Shown here: piece by piece, positions 13,250 to 24,355 of the stretch
Numbering within the stretch: position 1 is the first letter of the stretch
Layout of the letters: every line of letters starts with the position of its first letter
Source of the DNA: Polytrichum commune
Lineage: Eukaryota; Streptophyta; Polytrichopsida; Polytrichales; Polytrichaceae
Length of the DNA stretch: 64,000 nucleotides
Assembly (NCBI GenBank): GCA_950295325.1
Contig: OX485803.1
Coordinates: forward strand, 44,841,554-44,905,553
Reading direction: 5' to 3'
Made by a program: the position numbers and the translations under genes
Notes under the pieces: model-generated
The model's database searches: none
What the model saw: only the letters and a program-made list of their open reading frames with translations
Told to the model about the DNA's origin: nothing

Positions 13250-16200
13250 TCACACTTAGTCACATATGTTCACTCAACTCCGCTTCTCGTTTGAGTTGTC
13301 ACCTTTTTACTGGCTAACAACACTTAGATGACCTTAGTAAAGCGGTCTTGAACTTTTGACCCTTGGATGAATATTACAAGATTGTGTGGTCTTATCAGTC
13401 ATTCTCTTCCGTTAGAATGCGGATGCATAATCTACCATTGTTGAAAATCGTAAAACCGTTTGATGAAAAGAAAAGAAAAGAGCCGTGACAATGAAACCAC
13501 ATGGTCCTTGTAGTGAAAGTGTGTCAAATCCAATGGAGAGAGATCATTAACATATACGAGCGTACCTCTCATTCATTCAACATTTAAACTTGATCCCTAT
13601 AGGTTTGTGGCCAATTCATCTCAAATACCTTGGACTAGATTGATTCGGAGCCTTTGCATCTAATTCCAATGTCAAATATTGCAACAAACAACTAACATCT
13701 TGAATGCATACTATTTTAGGGCTTTAATGTTGGATGAATGAGAGTCTCTCTCTCTCTCTCTCTCTCTCCCTCCCAAAATCATCTAAACTTCAAGCTCTCA
13801 ACTCAAGCTAGACTACACCATTTATGGTATTCAATGCCATTTACCCCTACTTTGAGGCATATGCTAGGTTACATTGATGATTAACAACTTCATCATAAGT
13901 GTTAACTCATGACACTTGTTGTTCAAATGCGTAGAGTAATATCTCGGCATGAATATGTTCAATAGTGTTATGAAGTGCATGCCTATGTTACATAATGGTT
14001 TATAAGTTGAACAAAGTATACACAATGACACTTGCCATTACTATGTTCAAGAACATCTTCCTCTTGCATACTAAAACACGGGTCTATCATCTAACACATC
14101 CCAATGTGCTACTTTAAATGTCACAATGTAGATATGTTTCCCTTAAAGAAGTTACTTATGTTCATGAATGGAATCATATTGACAATTAGTGGGCGTGACA
14201 CTGAGAGACCTCTAGGCATCCAGTTTAGGCCCTTGGCAAATAGTGTATGTGACACTAAATACCACAAAATGGTGGAGTGTAACTAAAAGTTTTCACACAA
14301 AAGGGGGGTGTCAAAGTTGAAGTCTGCTTACTTAGCAAACAACTCATCCGATTCCCTAAATTTACTCACACTCACTCCCTGTCTGACTCACACTAGAAGA
14401 GGTTAATAATCCGGATGAGCTATTTTGGGCTCCAGATCAGGCCAGCTGCCGGAAGGGGAAGCATCATCCGTGGAGCGGCGCATTAAGAAATTTAGAGGGG
14501 GAAAAAAAGGGCACCCAGAAAGGCATCATCCTCCGGTCCCTCATGATTCATTTTGTTTCTGTTTGCGAAGAATCTTCGTCAAAGCCAGCAGTTATTTAGT
14601 TGATGACAGGAAGGAAGGAAGGAATCTGGTAGACAGTTTTTTTTTATCCTTCCATAGCTTCCTTCCTGCCTTCCTGCCTTAATGCTTCGAATTCCTTCCT
14701 TCCTTTCTGTTGTCGTCTAGATGCGAATATCTAGCTAGTAGCTAGTAGTACTACCACAACCACCGTGGAAAGGTGGAAGCATACCTAAGGTGCTGAGCAA
14801 TCAATACTTATTCTTTGGCGAGAAAAAAGAGGGTAGATCTGCATTCCTCCCAATCCTTGCGGGATGCATGGCATGGGCTCCACCAGCTTCAAAATTTCCA
14901 CTTTCTGGTGGCTCACCATTATTCCAAGTGTACAGTGCAAGCATTTCCATGTGTTGCCGATTTCACCACATGCACGCTGAGCCTGTGATGCAGATCTCTA
15001 ACTTAAAGTTAAGTTAAATTGGTTTCTACAAGCTGCATGTACCGAGCCATGTAAACCGAGCATTAAGTCATAGTGTAGCTTGTAAGTTTGAAGTACTGTG
15101 TAGGAGATGACTCTGCAGATGAGGCTACTAAGAAGTTTTCATGCCGCAAAGTTTCTATCTATCCATCTATCTAAGTTATGTATCTATATCTAAACTCGTT
15201 CGTATCTGTGTATCTCTTTATCTATCAATGTATCTTCGTTGCGAAGCTTGCTGATCATGAGCAAGTCCTGCTATGTAGCTAAGCTCATCAATCTCCAAAT
15301 ATCAAGAATATCCAAGTTCTGCACACCCCATGCCCTGCTAACATGTACCCTCAGATTTATCTCTACCTGCTTGGGAACTTGTTGTAAGTGAGTCACCCAG
15401 TTCTTGGAGCAAGCGTAACAATATTGACTCGTTCACCCTTCTTCCTCACCCCAAGGGACTCACCACCCAAACTTCACTTGCTTTCTCAAAAATCTCCTAA
15501 CTCTTGTGTTATGACTTTGCCCATTCTTTGTCATTTTCACTAGGGGTTGAGATACTTAGCATACTCATAACTGTCAACACTTTGTACCATGATCATGCAT
15601 TTGGGGGCTTCAAATGCATGACAATGGCATATCATAGTTTGGTTGTACATTATGTGTTGGTTTTAGGTATCCCAATCTTCTCACTCACGTTTCCATGTAA
15701 TCTAATAATTTCATGTTTGACAATTCGAGCCTGAAAGGGTTGAATTGAAGGTTTGCAAGTTTGACAAGCTTAGATGTGTGTTTGGACCTTCATCCATCTA
15801 ACAAAAACATCAACTTCTAAAATAAAATAAAAAGCCTTGATCTTTGAGTTGGGTTCCCACCAATCTTATCTAACCTAGACCATGCTAAAACTATTATCCA
15901 CCCTATAACCAATATATTGGAAGAAAATAGGCGTACATATGGATTTAGGAATGTCCTTTGCCGTCACATGAGGTTCATGTCACGGTGTTGGGTCATGTAT
16001 GGAATCCTTAAATTTTCACATATGGAATTCAAATGGATATGCTTTGGTGCCTTCAAATTGGCAACGATAATCATTTGATATTCAATCAATCTCATGATAG
16101 CACTTGTACTTGGGATTGTAAGTGATGGTTTTAACATGATCTACCTTATGGTGAAAATGTGCTTGACTTTATTACACTAACATGTGCATTATTGTGTTCT

Positions 16201-16769
16201 TTTAGTTGATTAGAATCTATAGTCAAGGTGATGGATCACGACGTTGTCTGCATGGGTCTACTTGAGATGCCTCAACCACAAACATGTAAGGTAACATGTT
16301 TTTACTAAACTCCCTTTACCTAGGTAAGATTGATGGGACCCAACTCAAAGAGCAAGAGTCAAGATGTCTAGTATGGGCCCAAAGATCCATACCCTACACG
16401 AACGTCGTATTTACCTAACTTTTGTCTCTTTACCTACTTGAGGACTTCACAAGTCATCTTCCTTGGAGAATGGTTGACAAAATTGACTTAAGGAATGTGA
16501 TCATGTTCACGTGGGCTCCTCCACAAACAATTCCCATCATGGGTGTGTTGATAACTGTCTCAACTAGTATGCAATTGCAAGTAAGCAAATTGTCATTTCA
16601 AGCATTTGGAATCGGAGTTTCCTCACGAAGGTTAAAAAGTTATAAACTCAAAAATTATGTTTCTCGTTAAAGTGATCACTTCGGCCCTCGTCGTTGAATT
16701 AAGCAGTGGACCTCAAATGATTCACATATGTTTACAACATAAGCCACTCTCTCATCATAACACGTCTCT
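13250..16769. other. Non-genic stretch with microsatellites
   Basis: A (CT)n tract lies at 13743-13769. Alternating GGAA and TTCC runs at 14605-14705 could pair weakly. ATCT-type runs occur near 15155-15235. The 82- and 98-codon frames at 16422-16670 and 16657-16953 have no recognisable features. Confidence 0.4.
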
Positions 16770-18160
16770 TTTAGAGTGTCCATTCTTAACTGCAAACCTT
16801 GTCATAAACCACTTACTGAAATGTAGGTGTCTGTGTAAAAAGAGGGACCACCCAAGGCACACATATACCTTAGGGACTAAGTCGCTTGCTAACAAATTAA
16901 GTGCCTCAAATTCCTGGTCCATTTTTGGGTATACACGTATCCCACAAACTTGATCCAACGTAAGCAGCACTTCTTACACGCGTTACACTCCAATGTCCCA
17001 AATTCACGAACTCCGAGTCAAAATATATACCCACCACATCACACTCCATTTCACATCTCTCAAAATCAACCACCCAGGATCGAAATAAAGGAATGGTCAC
17101 CTCATGTGGGCACTTCCAACTTCACAAACACTCCAGGCCATCGGATCGGATCGGGAAGTGTCTCGCCTATATAACAATTCCGAATCATAAATATTGTCAT
17201 TTCAAGTCCCAAAAGTGGAATAATAATGCAACACTCATAGGATGAGTCCAGACTGACCATTATTTTACTCAATGATCACATAAGCCCTCCCAATCTTACT
17301 TCGATGCGGTCACTAGTGTAGACCTATCCATTTCCGTTACCCTCCCCAATCTTAATACATAGAGTCCCCTAAAGTTGCGAAGTTCCACACATGTCGCCAT
17401 CATTTTCTAATGTGATGGAATAAGTCGTGAAGAATCACACATGTAGCCGTCTCATTCACCGTGAGAAAAGAATAAATTGAACTTTGGGTTCCTTGAAAAG
17501 GGCACTAATTGTACTCGAGTTTGTGTTTCCCAGTTATCGGAAATAGGTCAAGCCATGTTGTGAACATGGCTTGGGAGAGAATCTTACCTTTGAATTTTTA
17601 CAGTATTTTCAAAACTTGGAATCAAATAGTGATATTTTTGTTAAAAGTTGTGATATTAATTACCTAACATGTGAAATATCATCCCAATATCACACAAGTA
17701 CCACACTTATGCTTAATTGCTTAAGTTAACGGAGATAAGTCACGCCTACTCTGCATCATAACCTAGATTGGGTCTATATCTTCAATAATTCATCCAACAA
17801 TGTACCACGTGTCTATTTTGGTGGCCATTCTTAACTCCCAACCATGCCATACAGCACACTCAATTATGAGTGTCCGGTTGAGAAGAGCGGTCACATAAGG
17901 CCCAGATACCCTAATTTACGTCTATGCTACATTGATTATCCAAATCAGTGCGTGTTATTATTCCAAGCTACAAAATGCAATAACGTCGTACTCAAAAGTT
18001 CACTTTTTCTAATGAAAGTTCAATAGGTTGTTCGGATAGTATAGAGCGTAAATGACTTTGCTTGGTGTAGTATAATTACATTCCCGTTAAATAATTAGAG
18101 CACTGCATAACACTGAATATTGACACCTGCTAATTGGGATAATCAGTGAACTTACCATGC
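16770..18160. repeat. Diverged dispersed repeat, two related blocks
   Basis: The block at about 16780-16935 resembles the block at about 17820-17935. Both contain a CCATTCTTAACT start, a GTCATA/GCCATA...CCACTTA-like middle, and GGTCACATAAGGC/GACCACCCAAGGCAC. The second block continues to about 18150 and is similar over its length to 25790-26056, sharing CAATCAGTGCGTGTTA, AAATGACTT and GGGATAATCAGTG. This looks like an old interspersed repeat. No coding frame is conserved among the copies and the element type is unknown. Confidence 0.5.
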
Positions 18161-18236
18161 CCACCTCCATGGATTCCAGATTCACTTAACAGACCCTCAA
18201 TATAACATAAAACCAAATCTCTCAATCACATGATAA

Positions 18237-18308
18237 GTGGCTGTAGTTTAGTGGTGAGAATTCCACGTTGTGGCCGTGGAGACCTGGGCTCGAATCCCAG
18301 CAGCCACA
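18237..18308 (+). tRNA. tRNA-His (anticodon GUG)
   Basis: This 72-nt gene folds into a complete cloverleaf. The acceptor arm GTGGCTG pairs with CAGCCAC (18301-18307) and is followed by discriminator A. The anticodon arm CCACG/CGTGG encloses loop TTGTGGC with anticodon GTG at 18270-18272. The T arm CTGGG/CCCAG has loop CTCGAAT. Internal A-box-like and B-box (GGGCTCGAATCCC) promoters are intact. There is no intron and no encoded CCA; the extra 5' G of tRNA-His is added after transcription in eukaryotes. The upstream stretch has CAA triplets (near 18213 and 18223), as is common before plant tRNA genes. A nuclear rather than organellar origin is inferred from the surroundings. It is the only feature in the window I expect to be functional. 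Confidence 0.96.
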
Positions 18309-18337
18309 TCTTATCATGCTTTCCTGATGTTGTATGG

Positions 18338-18341
18338 TTTT
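18338..18341 (+). terminator. Likely RNA polymerase III terminator of tRNA-His
   Basis: This is the first run of four T residues on the coding strand after the tRNA gene, about 30 nt past its 3' end. The spacing is long but within reported ranges, and a 3' trailer would be removed by processing. Confidence 0.5.
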
Positions 18342-18344
18342 GCT

Positions 18345-19727
18345 TATCTTTACATGTAAGGTATGCATAGCTAATGGTTGAACTGCAGTTATGCTACACT
18401 CGCTATATACTATTCCATGTTTCTTGCCACAACATTTGTTGTGGATGATGACTCATAAATTTTATTTCAAATAAAATACATCGATATAACATATCATGGT
18501 AAAGTAATTGCATTCTAGGCATTTGTATACACCCACACTTACGATTCTCTTGGTCATTCATATTGTGGTCGAGGTGGGATCGGTCTTCAAATCGCAAGGG
18601 TTCATTGGTCTAGGCCTTGGACTCGGTAAGAAACAAAAGCGCATATAGTCATTGTTCATAGTGTTGAAATGGGTGCATGCTAACCTTTCTCTATGACCTT
18701 GGCGTTGGAGTTATCTTTCGGTGCCACACCAGACAATGGTCAAACACATGGAGTGTTGGTGTGCAACAAATGGAAGGCGGTTGTCATTTTGTTAGCATTC
18801 AATATGTCGGTTGCACAAAATATAACCAAAGAAAGCAAATAACAACCGTGACCGCTAGCAAACCACCATCAGTGTGAACAACTTGAATGTGCCATTTAAG
18901 AGAGCTGACTTTTCAATGCTTTATGCAAAGCTTGAACTTCCTCTTTTCAGAGGCCTAATCCTTCAATATCTTCCTCATTGCTTTGTAAGGGTGGGTGGGT
19001 GGGAACCCTCATAACACTCAGTCTTTCAAACCAAAACCTTCCTATATAGTACTTTAATGCTAACAATGCATAATGTTTGTACCCATACCTAATTGTATGT
19101 AAACAACATAAACATGCTATAGTATGTCATATTGCGCCTCATAAGTATTTGCATCATACTCAGGGTTCCAGTATTCATATATTGCTCATAAGTACCAATA
19201 ACAAATTGTGGCTGACTATTCCATACCTTGGTAGATTTAATCACCTATCTTCATGCATTGCTTCAACATATAAGTAACCCATCTACCATATATATGGAAT
19301 ACATACCATGATATATGCCTAGTAGTCTTAACCAAAGGAAATGCATAATATGTCATAGTCATAATACATCATTGTATTGAGAGTGTGAAGGGCATGCCTC
19401 ACCTGTGCCCATGCAACCAACCAACAAATAATTGAAGATTAGTTACGTACACGAGGTAAATAACAGCAAGACCCAGTTGTTATCCATGTCGCACACATTA
19501 AACTACATCAAATGCATAATAGTATTTCAAATAATAACACTCATTGCACAATGTCAAATGGGTGCTCAAACATGTTCCTTAGCCATGAGTGTATCACCAC
19601 AAGTAGAATACTCCGCTTGGTGAATAGCTCTAGTATCCTTTACTTAACACACATATCTAGTATCCCAGTAAGTGTGCACTAAGTTACCGCACCAAGCTCT
19701 TGTGTGAATGGTAAAAAATAGCATCTT
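18345..19727. other. Non-genic stretch
   Basis: No recognisable gene was found. A GGGTGGGTGGGTGGG motif at 18989-19003 is a minimal plus-strand G-quadruplex. Open frames are 66 codons or shorter. Confidence 0.45.
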
Positions 19728-19790
19728 TTAGGGTTTGAGGGTTTATATTGATGATCTTACCCGTGGTAAGTTCTGTCAAACCCTAAGTTT
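19728..19790. repeat. Nested dyad with telo-box-like arms
   Basis: Outer arms TTAGGGTTTGA and TCAAACCCTAA enclose an inner hairpin CTTACC-CGT-GGTAAG. AAACCCTAA is the plant telo-box word. It may be chance; no promoter is attached. Confidence 0.45.
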
Positions 19791-19931
19791 ACCATGGGTT
19801 AAAGACGTGTTCCACGTCCTTAACTCTGGTTACTTTGTTCCATTCATCCATACTCATGAATAATTAATTCACATGGTAATTATATTTGCTTTCCATGTGT
19901 ATATAAGATGTATTTCATGATTCAATGTCCG

Positions 19932-20029
19932 TTTATTATTATTATTATTATTATTATTATAACAAAAAAAATCATTTGCAAGGTGTATAAAGTGAAGGTT
20001 CATGAGCTTAGAGTGAACACTTGGCTTTA

Positions 20030-20076
<47 letters not shown>
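19932..20076. repeat. (TTA)n and (GA)22 microsatellites
   Basis: A pure TTA run lies at 19932-19960 and a pure GA run of 22 units at 20033-20076. The 95-codon minus-strand frame crossing them is a by-product of the repeats. Confidence 0.95.
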
Positions 20077-20079
<3 letters not shown>

Positions 20080-20744
20080 TTGGTCCTTATGGGCCAGTGA
20101 AACGTACATTTTAGGGGGGTTGTAGTTAGGTTTTTTGTTGTGGATTGAAACAACAAATCTCAAAGGACTCAGTCTCAAACATGACCATCTTAATGTATGT
20201 AAGGATAAATGTCACACTAGTTTAAGGGATTCTATAGTAATATAGGATTCTTACCTTTTATCTCCCATTTTAAAATGTCCATTACTCGGTTTTCCACTCT
20301 TAGGATCCTTTTGTGTTTCTTTCAATCATGAGAGAGTCTATACTATCTCAAAAATCCAAAAACTTCAATGACATGCTTCCAAGGCTATCATGTAACTATT
20401 TTGGTTTTGACAATAGTATTTTGTGTTGGCAATAGTTTGCCAAAGGACTTTTGTTCAAGGTTAGTGATCATTCCTTGATTTAAATGATATGTGGTCAATA
20501 TGATCATGTATCAAATAGCTCATTCGTTTCCTTCATATTCCATTAATTTCAATTAACAATCCCAAGTTCACTTATTAGTCCATTTTCAAATACACACCTC
20601 AACAAAATAGTGGACCCCCAATGTTGATGTAATTAGCTTTGATGGCATATTTTACTAGATTCTTTGTGCATGAAATCAATATTTCTAAAATTAATTGCAA
20701 CATTATCTCAAACCTATGCTAGATATCTTATTTAGTGCGGCACA
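20077..20744. other. Non-genic stretch, nothing seen
   Basis: This AT-rich stretch has no recognised gene, repeat or structured element. Confidence 0.45.
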
Positions 20745-21900
20745 TACCGTACGTTAAGGGCAGCTTCGGCGCTCTCTTGCCGAATAATTATTAAAAGTAA
20801 AAAAACAGTGTTCGGCGGCAAAAAAAAAATTACTAAAAATTTCGGCATTTTAAATAGTTTAATAATGCAATTTCGGCATACATCCAAGAAGTTATTATCT
20901 AACAGTAAACAAGGATGTTCATTCACGATTTCACAATTTGTGTGAAGAGTTTTACGAAAGATATAAATCTTTCACGACTTTGTGAAGAGTTGAGAATGCT
21001 CTGTGCTTTATACAAGTAGAGTGGAGTTGTGTTCAACAATGCATATGGGATATGTAAAGTTTGAGGTGAAGCACCTAGTTAGACTTCATTTTTATAACAC
21101 GCATAACTTTTGCATAGAGTCTTCAAATGACATAAAATTTGTTGGAGGTGAAAGATTACTTGATTTCTAAACTTTTCTTAGAGAAACAAAATTCCAAAAA
21201 AGTTGATCTTCTATGCACAAATGAGCTCCGAAAAACTGTTATGAACGCATTTTAATTTTTTGATCTTTACACGGCTGCAATGTTTTGTCCATATCTTTCA
21301 CATAAAGACTTATTTTGACACAAAACTTGTTGGAGGTGGAAGATTACTTGAAATCTAAACTTTTCTTAGAGCAACAAAATTCCAAAAATGTTGATCTTCT
21401 ATGCACAAATGAGCTCTGAAAAACTGTTATGAACGCATTTTAATGTTTTGATCTTTACACGGCTGGAATGTTTTGTCCATATCTTTCGCATAAAGACTTA
21501 TTTTGACACAAAACTTGTTGGAGGTGGAAGATTACTTGATTTCTCAACTTTTGTTAGTTGGACAAAATTCTATAAAACTTCATCTTCTATGCTCAATTGG
21601 ACTCCAAAAAATTGTGTACAACACATTTGAAAAGCCTCACTTAGAGTCTTTCTTAACCCATATTCTTTGTGGACTAATGTAAGTGAGCTTGATTACAAAA
21701 GGAGCAGCTTCTCTCCTTCAAAATTCATATATGCTTCCAGTGTAAGTAAAATTCTAGTGAGAAGTTAAAATTTCTTACTTTTCGGCAATTTTGAAAATTA
21801 ATTAATTTTATATTCGGCAAAAAATGTCAATAATTTTCCAAAATTTTCGGCATCTATTTTTAGAATTAATTTGTGCCGAAGCTGCCCTTAACGTACGGTA
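20745..21900. mobile_element. Non-autonomous DNA transposon with perfect 26-bp inverted ends
   Basis: Positions 20745-20770 and 21875-21900 are exact reverse complements over 26 bp. The outer part is TACCGTACG and the inner part is GGGCAGCTTCGGC. The word TTCGGC or its complement recurs at least nine times near the two ends (for example 20811, 20841, 20872, 21781, 21813, 21846), like subterminal transposase-binding motifs of class II elements. No transposase frame is present, so it would depend on a partner. Target duplication is ambiguous: TA, if the element starts at CCGTACG, or TTAA, if it starts at GGGCAGC and sits inside a palindromic target. The superfamily is therefore open. The interior carries a 188-bp tandem repeat. 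Confidence 0.85.
21085..21635. repeat. 188-bp tandem repeat (about 2.9 copies) inside the transposon
   Basis: Equivalent points lie at 21113, 21301 and 21489, exactly 188 bp apart. Units two and three are nearly identical, including ACTTGTTGGAGGTGGAAGAT and ATCTTTACACGGCTG. Unit one differs more at its start and unit three at its end, so recent duplication of the middle is likely. The period is not a multiple of three and no long frame spans the units, so coding is unlikely. Confidence 0.9.
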
Positions 21901-23035
21901 GTACTTAAATTGGTTTACTTGCAATCGACGGGTGGCAACTATAAAGCGTTCACATGACGAATTGACATGTATATGCTCATTTTAAACTATTCCACACTAA
22001 AAACTATAAATAAGCGATGGAAGCAACTTTGTGATGCCTACATAAACTTGTCCACTAGGAAGGTCAAATGTAGTGAATTATTCTTTACCCCAAATTTGTT
22101 TACGCTTGGGCAATTTGAGTTTGGAGATGGCATTAGAGTTTTCATTTGGAAGGAATCAACCCTCAACATACACATGGAGTTTGTTTTTATTAGAGCCCTC
22201 TCATTTATAATAAATGAATTCACATACACACCAAAGGGGAGTAATTACATATGAACATTTGTCTCATCCATCTAGCATCAATTTTATGAAACAACATGCA
22301 TTGTGTATATTACTATTGAAAGTGAATTTGTCACCACCAATAATTTCTTTATAAACCAAATCAATCTAGTGGGGTCAATTGAGATGGGTTAACCACAAAC
22401 CTACACAAGACATGTTTTTAATATAGATGGATGAGAGGTACTCTGAAACACGACGATTCCCTCTCACCAACAAGCTCTAGCCCAATTCTTATTGTCTTTG
22501 GAGACAAATGGCCAAACTCGCCGACACCAAATGAATCAAGCCTTGAAACCCTAAACATCCATATGTGGGACACCCCCCCCCCCTCCCCCCCTCAATCATA
22601 GTATTGTCCACAACTTCAAACGTTAATCATGAAACATCAAGATTAGTTGTTGTTTATGCATCATGAAGTGCTCATGTCTTGAGAAATGTTTTGGCAGTTT
22701 GATGACTTCAATATCATATTATGTTTCGCAATTTTCCCCAAAAAAAGAGAATTGTATACATAGAAATAGCCAACACAGTTATGTTGACTCCACTTCTAAA
22801 TTCTTTATGAAAAAGAACAAATGATCTTATCATGTTAACTGTACGGACGTGATCATTTGATAATACATCACAACTTTCCTTATGTAAAGGTCGTCAAAAA
22901 AAAAGAAACCCCTTGAAAACTTTATTTCATGAACACATCTTATAGACTTGCCTTACCCCTCACCATGCATTCATTCAAGGGCCAAGTCACCAACCAAGAA
23001 CAAAGCTCTAGCCCAATGAGATCGGATCGTGGAGC
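21901..23035. other. Non-genic stretch
   Basis: This stretch is AT-rich with C-runs at 22571-22591. Frames of 95 and 63 codons overlap on opposite strands (21967-22254, 22038-22229) without recognisable motifs. Confidence 0.45.
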
Positions 23036-23486
23036 TTAGGGGCGGTTTACACTATGGACCATGAAGTCGTCCCACGGCCGTCTAAGCGATGTGATTGGAC
23101 GTTGAAGTCGTCCCGGGACGACTTGGGTTTACACCAAGGAAAAAATGGCAGAGTGACCACGGAGGTTGAGGTCCACAAAATATTGTTTTTTAAGCCTACT
23201 CTATCCACTGCCATGGTCCAACGGGTTTTCCGTTGGGACAAGCAAAAGAGGTGGTCCGGGAAAAAGAGCAAGGACCCATGTCAGAAAAATGTCGTTTTAA
23301 GCCTTTTTGGTGCATGGTCATTCTTCATGGTCCACATTCGGTTTACACCTAGTGAAGGGCCCATGAACCATGAAAACTAATATTTTAGTAACTCGGACCA
23401 TGGAAGTCGTCCCATGAAGTCGTCCCACGCAAAATAGGCCTCTTACATGGGACGACTTCATGGTCCATAGTGTAAACCGCCCCTTA
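23036..23486. mobile_element. Tourist-like (PIF/Harbinger) MITE with exact TTA duplication
   Basis: The element spans 23039-23483 (445 bp) and is bounded by TTA at 23036-23038 and 23484-23486. The inverted ends start GGGGCGGTTTACACTATGG and stay identical for about 36 bp. The word GAAGTCGTCCC occurs repeatedly in both orientations near the ends, like transposase-binding repeats. Short inverted ends starting with G-rich sequence plus a TTA duplication define the Tourist group, moved by PIF/Harbinger transposases. Overlapping frames inside (up to 108 codons) look like chance. The near identity of the ends suggests relatively recent movement. Confidence 0.92.
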
Positions 23487-23503
23487 CTCTTCGCCAAATA
23501 TTC

Positions 23504-23522
23504 GGGGTGGGGTGGGGTGGGG
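23504..23522 (+). other. G-quadruplex motif GGGGT repeats
   Basis: Four GGGG runs are separated by single T, on the plus strand, directly after the MITE. Confidence 0.7.
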
Positions 23523-24082
23523 TAATGTTGTCGTGGATGGGGGAGTTTAAATGTGGGTGTCCAATCACGACCGACAATTCCACCTCTCAAGGGGCTTGGC
23601 TATCATGAGGTGGGGGGCATCACTAGAACGCAACAATGGGGGCCTCCCTTTGGACTTATCCTTCCATCAATCGCCATTATTTGCTCCCTACCAACAAGGG
23701 CACTAGCCATGTGTCACCGCCATGTGCTTCGTTTTTAGCAAACCCCGTAACCACACCTTGTACATCTCCTATCATTGTTGGTTCCATACACGTTTTCACG
23801 ACCCACGCCATGTTCAACCCCACATGGTTACATGTTCAAACAACTAGGAGCATAAGATCGATGTCTTCTATAACCAGAGAAAGAAAAAGAAAAAGCATGA
23901 TGATTGTGGGTGAAATATAGAATATCAACACGACATCCACATTGTATTTTAAAAACATCAATTGTTTGTTAACATTTTAACATTTCATATTTGAGTATGA
24001 AGTGTTCAGTTATGTGTTCACAACCCACTCTAATATTCAACCACGGTGTAGAAATACAGTGGGCCACGGTGCACTAATCAAT
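23523..24082. other. Non-genic stretch, nothing seen
   Basis: No recognised gene or repeat was found. Frames of 61 and 94 codons overlap and lack motifs. Confidence 0.4.
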
Positions 24083-24118
24083 GATATTTAGTGTCGCTTA
24101 CTATTTGGAGTTACATAA

Positions 24119-24209
<91 letters not shown>

Positions 24210-24355
24210 ACTACCTACGTGGTTTTCCTACCAAGTAAAGTTGTTAATGTTTTGTAACGTCCAAACAACCAATTTGATATTTGGTGGTAAATACGAGATG
24301 TACAGTAAATAGATATAACACTACATGGTGTCAAATAGTACGTGACACCAATTAC
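24083..24355. mobile_element. Small MITE, 'TTTAGTGT' family, with (AT)43 in the loop
   Basis: The left arm from 24085 (ATTTAGTGTCGCTTACTATT, then TGGAGTTACATAACACTATA) is the imperfect inverse of the right arm ending near 24353, which in reverse complement reads AATTGGTGTCACGTACTATT. The same arm consensus recurs at 52177, 52798, 57316 and 63472. The pure AT run fills 24122-24208 and has probably expanded inside the loop. The superfamily is not assigned. Confidence 0.75.

Noticed and set aside
24091-24312. 73-codon frame rich in Ile-Tyr
   Set aside because: It is the translation of the (AT)n microsatellite.
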